NCBI GenBank assembly: GCA_030765065.1
Contig: CM060990.1
Location: 10,353,501-10,417,500, forward strand
Length of the DNA: 64,000 nt
Source of the DNA: Deroplatys truncata
Lineage: Eukaryota > Arthropoda > Insecta > Mantodea > Mantidae
Direction of reading: 5' to 3'
Below are positions 13,219 to 24,440 of this stretch, one piece after another. How positions within the stretch are numbered: the stretch's first letter is position 1; each line of letters opens with the position of its first letter. A model generated the notes under the pieces. It ran no database searches. It saw nothing but the letters and a program-made list of their open reading frames with translations, and was not told the origin of the DNA. The position numbers and the translations under genes are program-made.

Positions 13219-14096
13219 TCACAACTGGTCATGGTTCACAGGAGAAATATACCTTAGGAGGGACATGATATCCGCCCTCTTTTCCTTGGTAATGGGACGA
13301 ATGCTTGAGCATAGGGCATCCTGGTTTATATTGGCAAATTCAGGTTGGCAACCTGTTGTAGATTTCTTCAAATTCACCCTAAGGAATGCAAAATCTTCGG
13401 AAAAAGTGGTATTGTACCGTGAAGTGTAAGGCAGTAACTTCTCCAGTCGAATCCATCGTATGTCTAGCCAATTTACTGGTAAGCCATCGATTGTCTTCTG
13501 GCGGTTTGTTATTGCATTTTCAAGAGCCACTGTAGGAAAAAAGTCACTATGATTCATTTCAAATAATAAAAAGGAATTCTTGGTTTTGCAGTGACGAATT
13601 ACATTGTATCAGTCAGTCTTCTGGCGAGAAGATGTTTTGTCTTTCTCGCCTTAGATTCAATTACAGTGAAGTCGCAGTCGTTTGGCAGAAAGCTGTGTCC
13701 AGGTATTAACAATTTTAAATCAATAATACCCGCTTTGACTGTAGCGCTTTGTAGAAGCTCAATCAGGGCCAATACAGTTTTTATGTTTCATTCTGACCCG
13801 TGCATGTATCTGAGTAAGTCAAAATATGCTTGTGGTCTTCTGGATTGTTTATTATGTGCTTCTTGCGACCCCCGAGAACCTTCTGCTTCTGGCCATACAT
13901 ACATAAATTCTTTTTAGTTATTGAAATCGTAATAAGCAAAGTTGCACACGTTTAAGTTTATGTCGTAAGCTTTGGAAAAACCAGGGCTTTTCTAGATCAA
14001 AGGTAAACCAATATTTTTCATCTGCTTTTCCACTCTCACATTTCAAGGCTTCTCTTGCACTTTGGGCTTTTCTCAGATGTAGTTCTTTTCTATGTT
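13219..14096 (-). pseudogene. 3' half of a multicopy insect gene split by a Polinton
   Basis: This is the C-terminal half of a protein whose N-terminal half lies at 33060-33973. The minus-strand frame starts at the Polinton insertion with HRKELHLRKAQSAREALK, then KYWFTFDLEK, a PNDCDF block, NWLDIRWIR and a final SPVNHDQL before the stop. These blocks, in this order, are typical of a repetitive insect gene family that I recognise by pattern but cannot name; its RNase-H-like layout suggests transposase descent. Several frameshifts and stops break it, and it lacks introns. The break at the Polinton is exact: the 6-bp duplication restores an open frame across the joint. Confidence 0.7.
14091..14096. 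repeat. Target site duplication of Polinton 1, left (TATGTT)
   Basis: The six bases before the left AGTAGT terminus match the six bases after the right terminus exactly. Six bp is the usual Polinton duplication length. Confidence 0.95.
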
Positions 14097-14814
14097 AGTA
14101 GTCATATTATGAGAGTTCTGGCGCAAAAAACAGATGCCGACAACTGATAAGATTCTTTGTTCTATGCCGGCAAGCCACGCCCCCTCTTTGTGCGCTACTG
14201 TTTCCCGCCTGGTCGCGTGTCGCTAGGCCCCGCCCCTCCCTTTGTGCGCTTACCTAATGCCGACCGGGTCTGTGCCGTCACGTCCTACCCCCTCCCCCAT
14301 GTGGTCAGGTCGCACGCCAATGGCCCCGCGCCCCCTCCCTCCCTCCCCTTTGCGGTCTGATTGGTTCCCTGCGGATAGGTGGGAGAGGTGTATTGTTCCT
14401 ATACGCTGGTTACATTCCCGCCCCCTCATTGTGACTTGTCTAAATCCCTCCCGTGTGATTGGTTCCCCTGCGGATAGGTCGGAGAGGGTGTATTGTTCCT
14501 ATACGCTGGCGACGTCACCCCACTCTCATAGCGTCCTGTCTAAATCCCGCCCCTGGTGAGGTGTGTGGTAGGGGAATGGTTTTCTCGATGCCTGCAACCC
14601 GTCGGCAAATCGTTTGAGTACATAATTGTGTCAATCAATTAGGTAATGTGCGTCCATGCATAAAATATTATTGAAAAAAAATCGGCATTTTATTACTACT
14701 AATGTCCGCACATTGCACTTCTAATGAAACGATGCTCCTCGATCGATGAATGCAATTAAGTATTATTGATTGATTAATGTAAATAATTGTATATGAATTG
14801 ACTTGCGCATCTGG
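14097..14814 (+). repeat. Left inverted terminal repeat of Polinton 1
   Basis: Matches the reverse complement of 32352-33059 with scattered changes and small indels. The outer half is GC-rich and loaded with GC-box-like sites (CACGCCCCCTC, CCCGCCCCTCC). The inner part is AT-rich and ends in a CGATCGATGAAT module. Open frames inside it occur at both ends only because the repeat is duplicated. Its promoter-like GC boxes could drive the terminal genes, which is inference. Confidence 0.95.
14361..14559. repeat. Two-unit tandem repeat inside the left terminal repeat
   Basis: Two units of 98 and about 101 bp start with TTGGTTCCC(C)TGCGGATAGG at 14361 and 14459. Each contains TGTATTGTTCCTATACGCTGG. 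The same pair occurs inverted in the right terminal repeat, so the duplication predates or is kept equal by terminal-repeat homogenisation. Confidence 0.9.
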
Positions 14815-15252
14815 AGCTAAGCCCCATTTTACACCTACTAATGACATCGCATTTGAAATTAAACGCGGCTCGTCGATCGATGAAAAAAATTAAGTTTGTT
14901 TTTGATTGATTAATTGTATATGAATTGACTCGCGCACCTGGTTGTTCTCGTATATGGAGGTGTTAAGGTAATGATTAGGTGAATATAATTATTACATCTA
15001 ATAATACATGTTTAATTCTTCTTTTGAGCGGAGGGCTTATAAAAATATTACATTGCTTAGACGAATTAAAAAACCGACTGAAAAGTACGGTGTAAATAGC
15101 TAGAGTGAGACGTTAACACGAGAACCCTTTACGAAAAACAACACGAGTGCGACCGCTGTGCATCGTCTAATACAATGAAACTTAAGAAGCGGTTAAACCA
15201 GGAACGGTAGGGTTTTTCCCTGGTACCTGCTCTTAATGGCTTGGGGTTTTCA

Positions 15253-15437
15253 CTACATTAAACATCTTAAGAGACTTGAAGAACGCATACTGGGTCCTGT
15301 ATACCCTCATTAGCGGACAATGGCAGACGTTTCCGCTACATTAAACATCTTAAGAGACTTGAAGAACGCATACTGGGTCCTGTATACCCTCATTAGCGGA
15401 CAATGGCAGACGTTTTTCCCTACATTAAACATCTTAA
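15253..15437. repeat. 83-bp tandem repeat, about 2.2 copies
   Basis: CTACATTAAACATCTTAA starts at 15253, 15336 and 15420. The first two units are nearly identical, so this is a recent duplication inside the element. Confidence 0.95.
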
Positions 15438-15974
15438 TTGGTTTCCTAAGTGCTCTGAAAAACCCCGACCCTCTGGGTAAATAACTTTAAGCGATACAAT
15501 AGATTTTCTTAATGATTAGCTTAATGGGTTCCTACTTCCTCTGCGCAGAATTTCCATCACAAACCGTGGAAAACCCAAGCCTAGCCATGTTTTAAGCTTA
15601 CTACAACAATTTTTCCCCGATAATTAATATAAATTCTACATGAAGATTATTAATGATTAAGCCTCATAGCTCTTATTTCTTTCAATAAAATATTGAATAT
15701 GACTCTAGTGTCAGGAAAATTAAACGGTGAGAAGCAATATTTTCTACGCTGAAATTATAATTAAACGCATACTGTATAGATTCTGTACTTAAGCATTCGA
15801 ATGTATCTTTGTCATTATTTAAATACTCACATACAAGAATTGCATGCATGATATCAAAAATTAAACTGATTTTTTTACGGAATGTTAAACAAAGAAATAT
15901 GATTTGGCGAGAGTGATATGAAGAATAAGGTATTCAGAATTCGGGCGGGAGGAAGAATTCAACTTAAGAAATAT

Positions 15975-16200
15975 TACATATGTTATTAAAAATAAACAAG
16001 CGTCTCGCTGATCGATGAATACTACATATGTTATTAAAAAATAAAATAAATACGGTTAACATTATAGTTAAATATTATAAATGTTATTAAAAATAAATGA
16101 TTCGGTTAACATTATAGGTGAATATTACATATGTTATTAAAAAAATAAATAAATACGGTTAACATTATAGTTAAATATTACATAGGTTATTAAAAATAAA
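15975..16200. repeat. About 52-bp AT-rich tandem repeat
   Basis: ATTACATATGTTATTAAAAA followed by ACGGTTAACATTATA recurs about five times with varying spacing. No coding potential seen. Confidence 0.8.
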
Positions 16201-16641
16201 TAATGGTCTTGCTGATCGATGAATACAATTAAATATTTTTTATTAATTAATTGTATATGAATTGACTTGCGCATTTTGGTTGCTGTCGTATGTGTTCGGG
16301 TGTTAAGTTGATTATTACGCGTGTATAACGATTACGACTAATAACATTTGTTTAATTCTAAATAAATAATGAAATATGGAGGCTATCCTAAACAAGACGC
16401 ATTCCTTGTCACTCTTCATTTATTCCATTTAGAAAGATTGGCTTATTCTCTTAGTAAACATAGGACGAGAAGGTTTTTAAATACCCCTCCCTTCGAGAGA
16501 TATTTTTTGAATATTCCAGCAGAGAGATCGAACCATATTTGTTTAAAAGCTTTTTACTATAGACGAATAAAAAATTTTATGAATAACAGCCTTATTTAAC
16601 AGGGGTAAAAGGTGTTTAAAGGTTGTTTTGATAAAAATTAC

Positions 16642-17289
16642 GTTGTGGTAACGTGCGAGGTTTGAACAGGAGAGTTCATCGGTTCGATTCCCGGTGACTA
16701 CCCTAGCCGACTTTAGAACCATTAACGATTTTTTATAAGCGCGTGTGTAGCCTTACAAGGAAAATTATATCAACAGAAACATTACCTTCTTTTTCGTTAT
16801 TTTTTCGCTTTAAAATTATTACTAAATAATACATTGGTGCTAACCTCATTGTCGCCATTCACATTCATATCATGTTAGAATAATTCTTTGATTGCAAACG
16901 GTCAATTCAAATTTAATACTTTGACGAATTATTTTGGTAATGTAACAATAAGTTGTGGTAACGTGCGAGGTTTGAACAGGAGAGTTCAGCGGTTCGATTC
17001 CTGGTGACTACCCTAGCCGACTTTAGAACCTGCATGGAGGTCTACGAATACATAGTCTACCCATTAACGATTTTTATAAACGAGGTGTAATCTTACAAGG
17101 AAAATTATATCAACAGTAACAATACCTTCTTTTTCGTTATTTTTCACTTTAAAATTATTACTAAATAATACCTTGGTGCTAACCTCAGTGTCGCCATTCA
17201 CATTCATATCGTGTTAGAATAATTCTTTGATTGCATACGGACAATTCAAATTTAATACTTGGGTGAATTATTTTGGTAATGTAACAATA
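16642..17289 (+). repeat. About 310-bp direct repeat with B-box-like motif, two copies
   Basis: Copies start with GTTGTGGTAACGTGCGAGG at 16642 and 16952. Each contains CGGTTCGATTCC, which looks like a Pol III B box, but the flanking bases do not form a proper T stem and no cloverleaf can be drawn, so I do not call a tRNA. The second copy has an extra block of about 32 bp around 17030-17062. Confidence 0.85.
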
Positions 17290-17553
17290 ATTACCAATGA
17301 ATTTTAGCGGTACATGTAAAAAATAGAATATATTTTTTATTCTCTAGCGTCATATGCAGAAACATTTCCCTTAAGGAGAGGTGGCGTGATCGATGGATTT
17401 CCCCATAACAGGTTTAGGCTTGCTTACGAAATGCCCCTGTGCGAGGCTAGCATTCCCTCTCCTTCTACTCGAAGGTTTGGAGTAGCCAATCAAAATCGCT
17501 GTATTATATATCTTAAACTTTCCCGCATACATTTTTATATTGCAAAAGAGCAC

Positions 17554-17560
17554 TATAAAA
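17554..17560 (+). promoter_or_regulatory. TATA box of the left spliced gene
   Basis: TATAAAA lies 107 bp upstream of the first ATG (17661) and about 30 bp upstream of a plausible start region near 17585. This is the only strong TATA box just before the mini-exon. Confidence 0.6.
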
Positions 17561-17660
17561 AGGCTGCTTCACCAGAGATTCTTACAGTTTCTCCGCTGAC
17601 ATCAACGAGCTAAGACCTCTGCAAACCTTACTCTTTCAACGTGAAATTTCATCGAACATC

Positions 17661-19162
17661 ATGTCTGGTAAGTTGTAAAAAACACTTCATTTACTTTAAA
17701 AGTTAAATTATTACCTTTATATTTTAATTTGTAGTTGCATTCTTGTTTTCAATGTCGAGACATTTATACGCAAATAGTTGAACTTCCACAGTTAATATCT
17801 AGCTGCGCAAATTCTCAAAAAATGTAATCAGTTTAGTTAAGTTTTCATTTTAAGCAAACTTGGTATTCTAAATGTTTAAACACGTGATTTCACCGAGTGA
17901 ATTATATTCCTTTCAATAGAAAATACAATTACTTGAATACCACCGAATCGAATAGTAAATGCAGTACAAAATTTCTTCCGAGGGTAACCGACGGTAATCG
18001 ATCCGTGGACTTCCTGATTGTATGCATTGGTCGAACATTCACTGTGAATGTTTCATTCCTCTCGCGCATTTATTTAGTAAATACTTGCAGTCTGTTTCCA
18101 TCACGTTAAAAGAGATAATTCCAATGACTGTCGAGAAATACACGTGCTTTATTTGTAATGGAAATTCTTTGATTGTTAAATACAGTGACATTTCTGTATA
18201 TAAGCTATTCGCAATAAAGTAAATTAACTTAATAATATAACTTTTCTTTAAAAAAAACTAAGTAAATAAATAAAATCTAACGCGTAAATTACTTACGTTT
18301 TCAGCATTCAGTTCTACTAACATAGCTGAGGCTTACATCCAGCTCCAGCAGGATACCCACCGCCGGTTGCAGGATCGCTCCTCAAATACCGCAATGATTC
18401 AGGCAACCGAACAGTCGAATGGTAAGCATTCTTCAGTGTTTTAAAAAAATTAATGTAACATTTCATATTATCATCTTTTAAAACATGCTATACTATTATT
18501 ATTATTATTATTATTTCCAGAAAGTGTACTTTATTTTGTGATCGGCCATCCATCGACAGCTGCAACGGCACCACCAGGCTTCCAAACCTTCCTGGTGCCA
18601 AATCATCATGGATGGGGCGCTGGCCCGTACATGCAGCAACACTTGAACGGTAAGAATTTACAGACTGGTGTTTGAGCAATTGTAACTAAAAATTATTTAA
18701 TAGTAGGTATACAATGCCGATTCTAGCACACAAAGCCCTTCCTACGACAGCATAGAGTTCTGGATTGTATAAGGAGAAAAGGATAAATTTAAAGGAAGTT
18801 TCTCACCCCATATGCAGTCACATAACTCTTTCGGTCTCCCAGAATGCCATGTATTTTTCACGCATGTGTTTAAAACATGTATTTTTCACGTATAGCATAT
18901 AGATTCGTTAGAACTCTGTACTTAAACAACATGCTATACTATTATTATTATTATTTATTTTTTCCAGGAAGTGGACTTTATTTCGGAGGCGGCATCGCTC
19001 AACATGCGACCGCTGCACCGGTACCTCCAGGCTTCGCGACCGTTGCACCGGCACCACCAGGCTTCGCGACCGCTGCTCCGCCACCCCCAGGTTTCCAGAC
19101 CTTCCTGGTACCAATTTAGCAGGGGTGGGGCCCTGCCCCATACATGCAGCAAGCACCGAACG
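17661..19162 (+). CDS. Spliced Pro/Gly-rich protein gene with duplicated exons
   Basis: Predicted exons: 17661-17667 (ATG TCT G), 18305-18421, 18521-18649 and 18968-19162. Every intron starts with GTAAG and ends in a pyrimidine-rich CAG, and every junction is phase 1. Exon 2 has a helix-like NIAEAYIQLQQDTHRR stretch. Exons 3 and 4 are related copies: both hold PPGFQTFLVP and end in PYMQQ...N-G, and exon 4 has three extra APxPPGF-type repeats. A third start of this exon (TGGACTTTATTTCGGAGG) sits at 19261, before the polymerase. In exon 4 an in-frame TAG at 19117 precedes the conserved exon end, so it is probably a mutation. I recognise no family. It sits between the left terminal repeat and polymerase, the usual place for an accessory gene. 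Confidence 0.6.
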
Positions 19163-19328
19163 GTAAGAATATTTTTCAACATTTTATGAAGTTCTTTTAC
19201 ACATTCTATATTGTTATTGTTATTATTATTATTACTATTATTATTATTATTTCCAGGAACTGGACTTTATTTCGGAGGATTATTATTATTATTCCAGGAA
19301 ATTATCTGGGTGTCATTGGAAGCCATCT

Positions 19329-22300
19329 ATGGACCTAGCAAAACTGGAGTCAATATCACAGGAGATTGATGAAGACACGACCGCTGCACCGTCCGCCTCC
19401 TCATCACTCGACACTCTGGAGGAAGTTATACACAGTGAACCATCGACCTCCTCATTCGCAGACGATCAAACCGCTGCACCATCGACCTCCTCAGGCGCAA
19501 ACGATGAAGCCGCTGCACCGTCAACCTCCTCCTAATCATCCAATGATGTAGAACCTAGGAATGGAAAGAGAGGACCGACATCGGACGGGATGGAGCAGCT
19601 TACAATCAAAAAAGCCAAGGTTAGTGCTAGCAGTTGCCAGGGACTTGAATGCAATTCCATCCAATCGGCGTTCAAGGGACGTATTTTTAATGGTAAAATA
19701 GCAAATACATTAAAAATACTGGACCCCAGAGTCTTTTTAGATGAATGCAAGGAGCTTGTAATTAAAGAAGCGGAAAACGTTTTGCTGAAAAGCAGGACTG
19801 GATTAAAGATGAATTTTTCAATGGAACTTGAATATTTAATCCACAAACCTGATGAAGAGGCACGCTTTTCCGCCTTCTTTAATTCTAAGCCTGTGCTGAT
19901 ACTTCCGTCAAGCGATCTCAATCAGATCTTCTCTTCAATTGCGGGGGATATTTTAGAAAACATTTCTAAATTTGAGGGGGGAGCATCATCGAAGTCTTTG
20001 TTAGACATACCCGGCCTGGTACTCAGCTCTACTTACTACGATCCCTTACACGCCGCATCATACATTGAATTGCCACAGAAAATTGCGAAAAACATGCAGT
20101 CATAAACATCCAGAACAAAGACAATTACTGCTTTGCATGGTGCATGCTCGCCTCTAAATACCCTGTTAAAAGCGATGGCCAGAGAACCACAGTATACCCC
20201 GAGGAACTGCTTTTCAAAGCATTCAATTATGAAGGTATTGAATTTCCGGTACCCCTACATCAAATTGAATGCTTTGAAAAGCAGAACAATGGAGTATCCA
20301 TTTCAGTGTTTGGTATGGAGTAGGAGAATGACAACATTATTCCTCTATACCAAACAGCTGAAAAGAAGCAGCACCATACCAATCTGTTATATATTGACCA
20401 GGGGGAAAAGTCCCACTACTGTATAATTAAAGACTTGTCCAGACTTGTAAGGAGTCAAGTAACGAAGCATAACGGTAAAATATGGACATGTGAGGCATGC
20501 CTCAAGAGATGCACCAATGAAAAGGCTCTGGAAACGCACCGATTAAGATGTGGAAAATGCCAATTGGTTAAAATGCCTCAACAGGATGAGTACCTTGAAT
20601 TTAAAGCATTCTCCAAAAGCGTCCCTGTACCATTTGTTAAATACGCTGACATTGAATCTGTTCTGGCGAAGGTTCACTCTTGCGAGCCCTCAAGCAACTC
20701 GAGTTGGACCCGAACCGTTCAAGAGCATGAAGCAATGTCTATTGCCTTGAAGGTGGTATGTAGGCATGACGAGGCATTGTCTAAATTCTTTCTCTTCAGA
20801 GGTCCAAATGCCATCGATGACTTTATCAAGCAATTAAAATCAATTGCTGATGACGTCATCGATGTGTATTCCAATCCTAAACCCATGGATTTAACCCTTG
20901 AAGAGCAACAGAATTTTGACAATGCCTCTGATTGTCATATATGCCTTGCCGCTTTCACTATGGGCGATTTGCGCGTGAGGGATCACGATCATGTGACTGG
21001 TGAATATCTGGGTGCTGCTCATAATAGATGCAATTTGAATAGAAAGGTCCCTGATTTCATACCGATCTTTTTTCATTGTTTATCTAATTATGACAGCCAC
21101 TTCTTGATAAGACGCCTGGCATATGATAATAAGCCCATATCGTGCATCGCTCAAAGTGGTGAAAGGTATATAGCGTTTAGCAAACGGTACAGGAACATCA
21201 GCTTCAGGTTTCTGGACAGCTTTAAGTTTCTTGACGATAAGCTGTCCAGCCTGGCTGACATGCTGGAGAAGAGTGACTTTAAAATAACAAGGGCAGAATA
21301 TCCTGTTGATGAGCATTTTAAGCTGGCAAAGAGCAAGGGGATATTTCCCTATGATTATGTGTCAAGCCTTGCAAAACTCGAGGAAATTTCTCTACCGCCG
21401 AAGGACGCCTTCTACAGCGCTCTCACTGACAATCACATCACCGACGAGGAATACAGGCATGCTGTAAAAGTCTGGGATACCTTTAATATCCGGAATCTCG
21501 GAGAATACAGCGATCTATATCTGAAAACAGATATACTGCTCTTGGCGGATATTTTCGAAAAGTTTCGAGATCTCATCCTGGGAATGTATAAACTTGACCC
21601 AGCATGGTTTTATACATTACCAGGACTCGCCTTTGACGCTATGTTGAAGATAACAAAGGCGAAACTTTCATTAATATCCGACAAGAGCATGCTGGAATTT
21701 TTCGAGTCGGGAATTAGAGGCGGACTGCACAGTGGTGAAGGGCTATACCAAAGCTAACCACAGGTACATGTCCAACTTTGACCAGCATGCTCCTGTTAAA
21801 CACCTGTCCTATTGGGACATAAACAACTTATATGGAGCCTCTATGGGATCTGCCCTCCCATACAAGAATCTGAAATGGCTCACCAGAGAAGAAATTGACA
21901 GCATAAACTTCGCAGAAATCAAAGAAGACTCAGGGACTGGCTATGTGCTAGAAGCAGATATCGAATACCCCGACCATATCCACGACGCCCACAACGAGCT
22001 TCCTTTCTGCCCACAGAGCGCGACACCACCGAATGGCCAATACAAGAAACTGCTAGCAACATTAGAAAAGAAAAGCAAATATGTCTTGCACTACAGGATG
22101 ATGCAGCAGTGTATCGAGCAGGGGCTAACTGTGAGACATATTCATAGGGTGGTGTCCTACGACCAGTCTAACCGGCTGAAGACATATATCGAAGTCAACA
22201 CCGAGAAGAGAGCCCAAGAAAAATCAAAATTCGGACAAAACCTTTGGAAAACATGAATAACGCCGTATATGGAAAATTTATAGAAAATGTGAGAAATTAC

Positions 22301-23026
22301 ACCGATTTCAAAATAGTTGGAACCTGGAAACAGGCAAAGAAGTTGATAGCACGCAGCACTTACCTACGCACCATAATTTTTGAAGAAAATCTTGTAGGAA
22401 TCGAACTGGGCAGAGAGGAGGTGCATATGAACAAACCAATCTACATAGGACACGCAATTTTGGACATTTCAAAATTTATCATGTATGACTTCTTTTATAA
22501 TATCATGAAACCAAATTTGAAAGACTTGCTGCTGAATTACATGGATACAGACTCGTTCATTTTTGAAACGAGTTCTGATATCTATGAATTCATCAGGGAG
22601 AACCCACAGTATTTCGACACTTCAAACTTTGAAAAGGATAATCCATATGGTATTAAGCAAGCCAACAGGAAAAAGATTGGTTTGTTCAAGGATGAATTGG
22701 GCGGCTTGGTTATGGAGGAGTATGTCGGTATAAGAGCAAAGTTATACGCATACAGATATGGAGGGCAGACAATTAAGAAAGCTAAGGGCATCACCAGGGC
22801 GGGTATGGATAAAATCGATTTCGGCCAGTATTTTGAGTGCTTAAAGGACCATAGTCTAAAAATTTATTCGGTACAAAAAACATTTCGGAGTAAAAATCAC
22901 AAAATTAACACCATTGAGACAAACAAATTGGCATTGAAGGGGGGTGACGATAAGAGGAAGTTGATGGAAGGAAGCTATAAGACTGTAGCGTGGGGCCATT
23001 ATTCCCTTAGACCTGGTGATTGCTAG
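19329..23026 (+). pseudogene. polB: Protein-primed family B DNA polymerase, broken
   Basis: This is the Polinton replication polymerase, which uses a terminal protein as primer. Order: Ser/Ala/Thr-rich start with basic stretches (19329-19620); an N-terminal domain; a zinc-finger-like CEACLKRC...H...C segment near 20460; 3'-5' exonuclease with YADIES near 20640, an HDHVTGEYLGAAHNRC block near 20985, NYDSHF near 21090 and YLKTD near 21520; then palm motif A, YWDINNLYG (21810-21836), motif B, NNAVYGKF (about 22255) and motif C, YMDTDS (about 22538). The end resembles family C-termini (AWGHYSLR). Breaks: TAA at 19533, frameshift near 20100, TAG at 20321, frameshifts near 21745 and 22245. All catalytic motifs are still readable, so decay is modest. 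The start chosen is the first Met of the continuous frame; an AG acceptor at 19297 may feed it. Confidence 0.93.
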
Positions 23027-23049
23027 TGCCTAAACTTGTAAATATGTAT

Positions 23050-23440
23050 ATAATGTAAATATTTGAAGATTTCTTGTTTTTATTTTTTCAATCTGAATTT
23101 TGTATATATCTATTTAAATTGTGTATGAGGGTTTTTATCTGATAATTTTTTCCCTCTAATGATGTTATTGTATATATTCATTTAAAGTATGTGACGGTTT
23201 TTATATATATTAATTTCCCTTCGGATAATGCTAATAGTGTATATGTTTATTTTAAATTGTTTGTGAGGGTTTTTATGTAATAATTTTTCCCTCTAATGAT
23301 ATTATCGTATATATTCATTTAAAGTATGCGAGGGTTTTTATATATTAATTTCCCTTTCGATAATGTTAATAGTGTATATGTTTATTTTAAATTGTGTATG
23401 AGGGTTTTTATGTAATAATTTTTCCCTCAAAAAAGAAAAA
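23050..23440. repeat. Array of GAGGG...CCCTC hairpins between convergent genes
   Basis: A unit holding GAGGGTTTTTAT, a short AT-rich loop and TTTTTCCCTC recurs near 23125, 23260 and 23400, with variant halves (TATATTAATTTCCCT) between. Each unit can fold into a small stem-loop. It lies exactly between the 3' ends of polymerase (+) and integrase (-), so a two-way 3'-end processing role is plausible but unproven. Confidence 0.8.
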
Positions 23441-23519
23441 AATATGAAGGATTTTTTAAAATAAAAATACTCCTGATTCTACATTCATAAAACTTTAGTC
23501 TTTATTAATTCTTCACACA

Positions 23520-24440
23520 TTACACCAAATCCTTTATATCAATCCATTGAGTATCTGCAAAACCATACCACTTTACAAGAACTTTGTTTCCACGTTTACG
23601 TATAACCTTTTCTACTAAATATGTGTTAGGATAGTTAGTCTTTTTTAGTTCATGTCTATAAAAGCCACCTTTTATTATTTCACCATTCCTATCCTTTAGT
23701 ATTTATGTTGTAGGCTTGGTACGATTCACACGAAATACTTTGAAGATTTCAACGCTCCAGTTAGATTCATAACCCTTTTCAAAATGTCCTTTATGTTTAG
23801 ATATCCTGACATAATCACCAACACTAAACTTCCTTGAAGCCTTTTTCTCTCTTCGTTCTTGATTATAATTATACACAGTAAGAAGAAGATCGTTGTTTTT
23901 CACTTCATTAGGCTTCATGTGGATAGTTGAATGAAAAGTATCATTGTACTTTACAATGATTCCAGGTAAAAGATCTAGCCACTTGTATGAGGCTTGGACT
24001 AAAAACTCTCGGTACATCATATTCTTCAAGGTTCGAATTAAACGTTCAACAGCCGCAGCCTTCACATTGGTATAGGTGCTGTAGTGGTTAATATTATACT
24101 TAAACATTAATCGTTTAAAGAACTTGTTATAAAATTCTTTCCCGTTGTCACTTTGAATATTCCGGGGAGGGACATCCATTTCTTCTAATATATCCTCCAT
24201 GGCCTTTGCAACATTAACTCCGCCCTTATCCTTTACGGGTTTTGCATATGCCATTTTAGAGTAAAAGTTGATTGCGATCAGAATGTATTTGAAATTTTTG
24301 TTCACTCTTGCATATGGTATCTGAACAATCAAATCAATTTGTAATAAATCATTCATACCTTTGCTTATAATTTTGGGTCGTAAATAGTTCCTCCTCGCCG
24401 ATCCGTGAAGCTCTCTGGCGATATTCTGTCTGGCGGGCAT
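23520..24440 (-). pseudogene. int: Retroviral-type integrase with chromodomain, one stop
   Basis: This rve-fold DDE integrase inserts the element DNA. From the Met at 24440: a short basic N-terminus (ELHGSARRNYLRP), first Asp in LLQIDLIV, second Asp in IQSDNGKEFYN, Glu in AAAVERLIRTLK 33 residues later (the family spacing), then an SH3-like stretch (FSVGDYVRISK) and the start of a tail. A TAA at 23703-23705 ends the frame, but the same frame stays open beyond it to 23520 and encodes a chromodomain-like segment (YLVEKVIRKR...VKWYGF...W). The usual zinc-binding N-terminal domain is missing or lies in the overlapping upstream gene. It overlaps that gene by 76 bp. Confidence 0.93.

Larger units (their letters stand above)
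14737..16275. repeat. Dispersed CGATCGATGAAT modules, left subterminal zone
   Basis: A module of about 75 bp (CGATCGATGAA, an AATTAAGTATT-type stretch, TTGATTGATTAA, then GTATATGAATTGACTCGCGC) occurs near 14737, 14875 and 16210, with a fragment near 16005. The right end has it once, at about 32380-32455. The zone is otherwise AT-rich with no gene signature. Confidence 0.8.

Noticed and set aside
14157..14559. Overlapping open frames in the left terminal repeat, with mirror copies at 32681-32913
   Set aside because: GC-rich sequence with GC boxes; presence at both ends follows from the inverted repeat. The composition is repeat-like and no family is visible.
16642..16720. Possible tRNA gene (CGGTTCGATTCCCGG)
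   Set aside because: T-stem bases do not pair and no acceptor or anticodon stem can be drawn in either copy.
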